The translations under genes were made by a program, and so were the position numbers. A model generated the notes under the pieces. That model had not been told where the DNA came from. It did no database searches and was given only the letters and a program-made list of their open reading frames with translations. DNA of 64,000 nt from assembly GCA_025618425.1 (NCBI GenBank), contig CM046842.1:34176688-34240687 (forward strand). The letters are read 5' to 3'. Positions 56,601 to 64,000 of the stretch are shown here, in pieces. This stretch comes from Heliocidaris tuberculata. Its lineage: Eukaryota > Echinodermata > Echinoidea > Camarodonta > Echinometridae. Position 1 is the first letter of the stretch. Each line of letters starts with the position of its first letter.

Positions 56601-59371
56601 AGAGCTAGTCTTCCTTGCGAGACACGCAAAAGTAAAGAAAAAAAGCATTATTCGTTGCTAAGATAGTTCAGACTACTTCGCAAGTTGCAAAAAGGCTTCG
56701 ATCTTTCTTTACAACACATCGATCGATGATTTTCTTCGTAGAAGAAACGTTGCCCTCTTAGAGCTAGTCTTCCTTGCGAGACACGCGAAAGTAAAGAAAA
56801 AAGCATTATTCGTTGCTAAGATAGTTCAGACTACTTCGCCAGTTGCAAAAAGGCTTCGATCTTTCTTTACAACACATCGATCGATGATTTTCTTCGTAGA
56901 AGAAACGTTGCCCTCGTAGAGCTAGTCTTCCTTGCGAGACACGCGAAAGTAAAAAAAAAAGCATTATTCGTTGCTAAGATAGTTCAGACTACTTCACCAG
57001 TTGCAAAAAGGCTTCGATCTTTCTTTACAACACATCGATCGATGATTTTCTTCGTAGAAGAAACGTTGCCCTCTTAGAGCTAGTCTTCCTTGCGAGACAC
57101 GCGAAAGTAAAGAAAAAAGCATTATTCGTTGCTAAGATAGTTCAGACTACTTCGCCAGTTGCAAAAAGGCTTCGATCTTTCTTTACAACACATCGATCGA
57201 TGATTTTCTTCGTAGAAGAAACGTTGCCCTCTTAGAGCTAGTCTTCCTTGCGAGACACGCGAAAGTAAAGAAAAAAGCATTATTCGTTGCTAAGATAGTT
57301 CAGACTACTTCACCAGTTGCAAAAAGGCTTCGATCTTTCTTTACAACACATCGATCGATGATTTTCTTCGTAGGAGAAACGTTGCCCTCTTAGAGCTAGT
57401 CTTCCTTGCGAGACACGCGAAAGTAAAGAAAAAAGCATTATTCGTTGCTAAGATAGTTTAGACTATACATCGGCAGTTCTTCTTCTTCTTCTTCTTCTTC
57501 TTCTTCTTCTTCTTCTTCTTCTTCTTCTTCTTTTTTTATGGGGGATTGGGGGCAGGAGATATTTCTCATATTAGTCCACCGGAGAGGGAGGATGAGGCCA
57601 GACACCCTCTGAAAATATTCTGAAGTCGTTTTCCAATCTCGTTTCATTGGTTATAGCATGAAGCAACAATATGGCAACTAACAAGGCAAGCCATCACTCT
57701 TTTAATGTGTTATGCGCCGGATACCCGTTGGTTAATCCTTAGGTAAACAGGCGGTTTTCCAGTGGTCATGACAACGGGTCCACGGAGGTCATGACCCTTA
57801 ATTAACACAACAGATGGGGGATAAGAGCTTGAGTTAGTGTCCATGCAGAAGAAGTTTGTATACTTTGCATGCACTAGCTAGCTTTCACTATATAGTAAAC
57901 GTGAGCTGTACATGTTGAGAGTTCTCCCGATCTAAATCATCAACTTGATTCTCTGTCCTCCTTTCATTACGGGGTATTGATGAATAAAGTTAATTTCTTA
58001 CAACAAAATGTTAGTCTAGCTTGCGAGACTAACATTTTGTTAGAAGAAACGTTGTCCTCTTAGAGCTAGTCTTCCTTGCGAGACACGCGAAAGTAAAGAA
58101 AAAAGCATTATTCGTTGCTAAGATAGTTCAGACTACTTCGCCAGTTGCAAAAAGGCTTCGATCTTTCTTAACAACACATCGATCGATGATTTTCTTCGTA
58201 GAAGAAACGTTGCCCTCGTAGAGCTAGTCTTCCTTGCGAGACACGCGAAAGTAAAAAAAAAAGCATTATTCGTTGCTAAGATAGTTCAGACTACTTCGCC
58301 AGTTGCAAAAAGGCTTCGATCTTTCTTTACAACACATCGATCGATGATTTTCTTCGTAGAAGAAACGTTGCCCTCTTAGAGCTAGTCTTCCTTGCGAGAC
58401 ACGCGAAAGTAAAGAAAAAAGCATTATTCGTTGCTAAGATAGTTCAGACTACTTCGCCAGTTGCAAAAAGACTTTGATCTTTCTTTACAACACATCGATC
58501 GATGATTTTCTTCGTAGAAGAAACGTTGCCCTCTTAGAGCTAGTCTTCCTTGCGAGACACGCAAAAGTAAAGAAAAAAGCATTATTCGTTGCTAAGATAG
58601 TTCAGACTACTTCGCAAGTTGCAAAAAGGCTTCGATCTTTCTTTACAACACATCGATCGATGATTTTCTTCGTAGAAGAAATGTTGCCCTCTTAGAGCTA
58701 GTCTTCCTTGCGAGACACGCGAAAGTAAAGAAAAAAGCATTATTCGTTGCTAAGATAGTTCAGACTACTTCGCCAGTTGCAAAAAGGCTTCGATCTTTCT
58801 TTACAACACATCGATCGATGATTTTCTTCTTAGGAGAAACGTTGCCCTCTTAGAGCTAGTCTTCCTTGCGAGACACGCGAAAGTAAAGAAAAAAGCATTA
58901 TTCGTTGCTAAGATAGTTCAGACTACTTCGCCAGTTGCAAAAAGACTTTGATCTTTCTTTACAACACATCGATCGATGATTTTCTTCGTAGAAGAAACGT
59001 TGCCCTCTTAGAGCTAGTCTTCCTTGCGAGACACGCGAAAGTAAAGAAAAAAGCATTATTCGTTGCTAAGATAGTTCAGACTACTTCGCCAGTTGCAAAA
59101 AGGCTTCGATCTTTCTTTACAACACATCGATCGATGATTTTCTTCGTAGAAGAAACGTTGCCCTCTTAGAGCTAGTCTTCCTTGCGAGACACGCGAAAGT
59201 AAAGAAAAAAGCATTATTCGTTGCTAAGATAGTTCAGACTACTTCGCCAGTTGCAAAAAGGCTTCGATCTTTCTTTACAACACATCGATCGATGATTTTC
59301 TTCGTAGGAGAAACGTTGCCCTCTAAGAGCTAGTCTTCCTTGCGAGACACGCGAAAGTAAAGAAAAAAGCA

Positions 59372-60076
59372 TTATTCGTTGCTAAGATAGTTTAGACTGT
59401 ACATCGGCAGTTCTTCTTCTTCTTCTTCTTCTTCTTCTTCTTCTTCTTTTTTTATAGGGGATTGGGGGCAGGAGATATTTCTCATATTAGTCCACCGGGG
59501 AGGGAGGAGGAGGATGAGGCCGGACACCCTCTGAAAATATTCTGAAGTCGTTTTCCAATCTCGTTTCATTGGTTATAGCATGAAGCAACAATATGGCAAC
59601 TAACAAGGCAAGCCATCACTCTTTTAATGTATTATGCGCCGGATACCAGTTGGTTAATCCTTGGGTAAACAGGCGGTTTTCCAGTGGTCATAACAACGGG
59701 TCCACGGAGGTCATGACCCTTAATTAACACAGCAGATGGGGGATAAGAGCTTGAGTTAGTGTCCATGCAGAAGAAGTTTGTATACTTTGCATGCACTATC
59801 TAGCTTTGACTATATAGTATACATGAGCTGTACATGTTGGGAGTTCTCCTAATCTAAATCATCAACTTGATTTTCTGTCCTCCTTTCATTACGGGGTATT
59901 GATGAATAAAGTTAATTTCTTACAACAAAATGTTAGTCTAGCTTGCGAGACACGCGAAAGTAAACAACGCATCATTCGTTGCCAAGATAGTTTAGACTAC
60001 ATCACCAGTTGCAAAAAGATACATCTACATAAGAGTGTAGGCCAACCCAGTATAGCATATCCATATTTTAAATTTT
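59372..60076 (-). repeat. satellite long module, terminal copy
   Basis: Mirror image of 27126-27830. It ends without the hairpin, running TGCGAGACACGCGAAAGTAAA into a diverged monomer (CAACGCATCATTCGTTGCC) and then a junction stretch, TACATCTACATAAGAGTG, before the ~208-bp array. Confidence 0.93.
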
Positions 60077-63000
60077 TAAATTTCAGAGAAATGATCTTTG
60101 ATAGATATCTCATCGAATTAGGGCTGCTCATTGATGCACCGAAAGGAATAAAGGGGTCTATGGAGCCCCCAATCTCGTAAAAATATTCACCGAATGGAAG
60201 TTTTTTATTCTATTGAAATTCCAAATTATTCGACAAGGGGGCGCTTGATGTGGCCCCGCTAGCTCAGATTTTCTTTCAATCTCTTTAAATTTCACAGAAA
60301 TGATCTTTGATAGATATCTCATCGAATTCGGGGTGCACATTGATGCACAGAAAGGAATAAAGGGGTCTATGGAGCCCCCAAACTCGTAAAAATGTTCACC
60401 GAATTAAAGTTTTTTATTCTAGTGAAATTTCAAATTTTTCGAGAGGGGGGCGCTCGAAGTGGCCCCGCTAGCTCAGATTTTCTTTAAATCTCTTTAAATT
60501 TCACAGAAATGATCTTTGATAGATATCTCATCGATTTGGGGGTGCACATTGATGCACAGAAAGGAATAAAGGGGTCTATGGAGCCCCCAAACTCGTAAAA
60601 ATGTTCACCGAATTAAAGTTTTTTATTCTAGTGAAATTTCAAATTATTCGACATGGGACGCTCGAAGTGGCCCCGCTAGCTCAGATTTTCTTTCAATCTC
60701 TTTAATTTTCACAGAAATGATCTTTGATAGATATCGCGTCGAAAACAGGGGTGCTCATTGATGCACAGAAAGCGTTAAAGGGGTCTATGGAGCCCCCAAA
60801 TCGGTACAAAATATTCACCGAATTGACACTTGATAAGGCGGAATTTCCAGATTATTCGACAAGGGGTCGCTTGATGTGTCCCCGCTAGCTCAGATTTTCT
60901 TTAAATCTCTTTAAATTTCACAGAAATGATCTTTGATAGATATCTCATCGAATTCGGGGTGCCCATTGATGCACAGAAAGGGATAAAGGGGTCTATGGAG
61001 CCCCCAAACTGGTAAAAATATTCACCGAATTGAAGTTTTTTATTCTATTGACATTCCAAATTATTCGACAAGGGGGCGCTCGAAGTGGCCCCGCTAGCTC
61101 AGATTTTCTTTCAATCTCTTTAATTTCACAGAAATGATCTTTGACAGATATCTCATCCATTTGGGGTGCACATTGAGGCACAGAAAGGAATAAAGAGGTC
61201 TATGGAGCCCCCAAACTCGTAAAAATATTTACCGAATTAAAGTTTTTTATTCTAGTGAAATTTCAAATTATTCGACATGGGACGCTCGAAGTGGCCCCGC
61301 CAGCTCAGATTTTTTTTAAATCTCTTTAAATTTCACAGAAATGATCTTTGATAGATATCTCATCGATTTGGGGGTGCACATTGATGCACAGAAAGGGATA
61401 AAGGGGTCTATGTAGCCCCCAAATCGGTAAAAAATATTCACCAAATTAACACTTGATAAGGCGGAATTTCCAGATTATTCGACAAGGGGGCGCTTGATGT
61501 GGCCCCGCTAGCTCAGATTTACTTTAAATCTCTTTAAATTTCACAGAAATGATCTTTGATAGATATCTCATCGAATTTGGGGTGCACATTGATGCACAGA
61601 AAGGGATTAAGGGGGCTATGGAGCCCCCAAAGTCGTAAAAATATTCACCAAATGGAACTTTTTTATTCTATTCAAATTCCAAATTATTCGACAAGCGGGC
61701 GCTCGAAGTGGCCCCGCTAGCTCAGATTTTCTTTAAATCTCTTTAAATTTCACAGAAATGATCTTTGATAGATATCTCATCGAATTCGGGGTGCACATTG
61801 ATGCACAGAAAGGAATTAAGGGGGCTATGGAGCCCCCAAAGTCGTAAAAATATTCACCGAATGGAAGTTTTTTATTCTATTCAAATTCCAAATTATTCGA
61901 CAAGCGGGCGCTCGAAGTGGCCCCGCTAGCTCAGATTTTCTTTAAATCTCTTTAAATTTCACAGAAATGATCTTTGATAGATATCTCATCGATTTGGGGG
62001 TGCACATTGATGCACAGAAAGGAATAAAAGGGTCTATGGAGCCCCCAACCTCCTAAAAATATTCACCGAGTTGAAGTTTTTTATTCTATTGAAATTCCAA
62101 ATTATTCGACATGGGGCGCTCGAAGAGGCCCCGCTAGCTCAGATTTTCTTTAAACTTTTTAAATTTCACAGAAATGATCTTTGATAGATATTTCATCGAA
62201 ATGGGGTGCACATTGATGCACACAAAGGGATAAAGGGGTCTATGGAGCCCCCAAGGTGGTAAAAAATATTTACCGAATTGACACTTGATAAGGCGGAATT
62301 TACAAATTATTCGACAAGGGGACGCTAGATGTGGCCCCGCTAGCTCAGATTTTCTTTAAATCTCTTTAAATTTCACAGAAATGATCTTTGATAAATATCT
62401 CATCGAAATGTGGGTGCACATTGATTCACAGAATGGGATAAAGGGGTATATGGAGCCCCCAAATCGGTAAAAAATATTCACCGAATTGACACTCGATAAG
62501 GCGGAATTTCCAAATTATTCGACAAGGGGGCGCTTAAAGTGGCCCCGCTAGCTCAGATTTTCTTTAAATCTCTTTAAATTTCACAGAAATGATCTTTGAT
62601 AGATATCTCATCGATTTGGGGGTGCACATTGATGCACAGAAAGGGATAAAGGGGTCTATGGAGCCCCCAAACTGGTAAAAATATTCACCGAATTGAAGTT
62701 TTTTCTTCTATTGAAATTCCAAATTAATCGACAGGGGGGCGCTCGAAGTGGCCCCGCTAGCTCAGATTTTCTTTAAATCTCTTCAAATTTCACAGAAATG
62801 ATCTTTGATAGATATCGCATCGAAATGGGGGTGCTCATTGATGCACAGAAAGGGTTAAAGGGTTCTATGGAGCCCCCAAATCGGTAAAAAATATTCACCG
62901 AATTGACACTTGATGAGGCGGAATTTCCAGATTATTCGACAAGGGGGCGCTTGATGTGGCCCCGCTAGCTCAGATTTTCTTTAAATCTCTTTACATTTCA

Positions 63001-64000
63001 CAGAAATGATCTTTGATAGATATCGCATCGAAATGGGGGTGCACATTGATGCACAGAAAGGGATAAAGGGGTCTATGGAGCCCCCAAATCGGTAAAAAAT
63101 ATTCACCGAATTGACACTTGATAAGGCGGAATTTCCAGATTATTCGACAAGGGGGCGCTTGATGTGGCCCCGCTAGCTCAGATTTTCTTTATATCTCTTT
63201 ACATTTCACAGAAATGATCTTTGATAGATATCTCATCGAATTAGGGCTGCTCATTGATGCACCGAAAGGGATAAAGGGGGCTATGGAGCCCCCAATCTCG
63301 TAAAAATATTCACCGAATGGAAGTTTTTTATTCTATTGAAATTCCAAATTATTCGACAAGGGGGCGCTCGAAGTGGCCCCGCCAGCTTAGATTTTCTTTC
63401 AATCTCTTTAAATTTCACAGAAATGATCTTTGATAGATATCTCATCGATTTGGGGGTGCGCATTGATGCACAGAATGGGATAAAGGGGTCTATGGAGCCC
63501 CCAAACTCGTAAAAATGTTCACCGAATTAAAGTTTTTTATTCTAGTGAAATTTCAAATTATTCGACATGGAACGCTCGAAGTGGCCCCGCTAGCTCAGAT
63601 TTTCTTTAAATCTCTTTAAATTTCACAGAAATGATCTTTGATAGATATCGCATCGATTTGGGGGTGCTCATTGATGCACAGAAAGGGATAAAGGGGTCTA
63701 TGGAGCCCCCAAACTGATAAAAATATTCATCGAATTGAAGTTTTTTATTCTATTGAAATTCCAAATTATTCGACAGGGAGGCGCTCGCAGTGGCCCCGCT
63801 AGCTCAGATTTTCTTTCAATCTCTTTAAATTTCACAGAAATGATCTTTGATAGATATCTCATCTATGTGGGGGTGCACATTGATGCACAGAAGGGAATAA
63901 AGGGGTCTATGGAGCCCCCAAACTCGTAAAAATGTTCACCGAATTAAAGTTTTTTATTCTAGTTAAATTTTAAATTATTCGACATGGGACGCTCGAAGTG
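60077..64000 (-). repeat. ~208-bp satellite array, minus orientation (about 18-19 monomers)
   Basis: GGTCTATGGAGCCCCC recurs about every 207-209 bp to the window end. For about 1 kb (60.1-61.1 kb) monomer variants follow the mirror order of 27.1-26.1 kb: the AATGGAAG variant, then TTTTTCGAGAGGGG, then GTCGAAAACAGGGG with GCGTTAAAGG. The order then diverges. The array continues beyond the window. Confidence 0.97.

Larger units (their letters stand above)
41527..59371 (-). repeat. composite higher-order satellite: long modules + runs of 158-bp monomers
   Basis: Minus-oriented array. A ~680-bp module with a TTC tract recurs with tract starts near 41630, 44064, 46012, 48420, 50366, 51987, 53606, 55542 and 57477, then 59411. 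Spacings are 2433, 1948, 2408, 1946, 1621, 1619, 1936, 1935 and 1934 bp. These equal one module plus 11, 8, 11, 8, 6, 6, 8, 8 and 8 monomers of 158 bp, about 74 monomers in total. Monomer landmarks are TTAGAGCTAGTCTTCCTTGC, ACACGCGAAAGTAAAG, TTCGTTGCTAAGATAGTTC and CATCGATCGATG. Each 158-bp pair and module gives short open frames (73 residues; a poly-Glu frame) that are by-products of the repeat. Confidence 0.97.

Noticed and set aside
42653..59169. Repeated 73-residue open frames (MIFLYNTS...) on the plus strand
   Set aside because: They span 1.4 copies of the 158-bp monomer, appear only where certain variants remove stops, and have no start context or domain. They are by-products of the satellite.
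27831..59371. CRISPR-like array
   Set aside because: Repeats are contiguous 158-bp monomers with no unique spacers, and the sequence is eukaryotic.
41592..59569. Poly-glutamate open frames of 65-77 residues on the minus strand
   Set aside because: The Glu run is the TTC tract of the module read in reverse. Length changes track the microsatellite and no conserved protein features are seen.
19931..64000. Centromere identification
   Set aside because: Higher-order satellites are suggestive, but sequence alone does not show centromere function. Mixed families and an inverted layout also occur at subtelomeric or interstitial sites.

Overview
This is a eukaryotic, AT-rich window with introns, many transposon families and very long tandem arrays. 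It holds no bacterial-style operon, rRNA gene or convincing tRNA gene. LINEs of CR1/L2-like and Tx1/L1-like type, TTAA-, TA- and 8-bp-TSD miniature transposons, a tRNA-derived SINE head and possible NLR-type leucine-rich-repeat exons suggest a marine invertebrate, perhaps an echinoderm or another non-vertebrate deuterostome. The species assignment is inference and is not firm.

Layout. (1) 1-5.3 kb: an inverted ~100-bp minisatellite split by a solo-LTR-like block, then a probable two-exon gene for a small secreted cysteine-rich peptide. A 5'-truncated LINE sits in its intron, and a near-identical 176-bp block lies on both sides of the gene. (2) 5.3-19 kb: dispersed mobile DNA, including a CR1-like LINE with one nonsense codon between endonuclease and reverse transcriptase, a piggyBac-type MITE, a 489-bp fold-back MITE and a mariner-type MITE. 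Three candidate minus-strand exons of an LRR/NLR-like gene lie at 17.4-13.7 kb. (3) 18.8-30.3 kb: the plus-oriented satellite domain, made of diverged 158-bp units, a long module, a ~208-bp satellite array (about 34 monomers), a second module with about seven 158-bp monomers, and a short ~208-bp block. (4) 30.3-35.7 kb: a TIR transposon inserted in a ~208-bp monomer with a 9-bp target duplication, itself carrying a Tx1-like LINE with a 17-bp target duplication. (5) 35.7-41.5 kb: mostly unrecognised AT-rich DNA with a hAT-type MITE and a LINE tail. (6) 41.5-64 kb: the minus-oriented satellite domain, ten ~680-bp modules alternating with runs of 6-11 copies of the 158-bp monomer, then an inverted ~208-bp array running off the window.

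The two satellite domains form a very large inverted repeat. Positions 27022-27303 and 59899-60180 encode the same 93-residue reading frame on opposite strands, and monomer order is mirrored out to about 26.1 and 61.1 kb. The most distinctive architecture is the composite higher-order satellite (module + n x 158 bp), with a 16-bp-arm hairpin in each internal module and both inner array edges lying at that hairpin. No host protein gene is certain; the peptide gene and the LRR exons are the best candidates.
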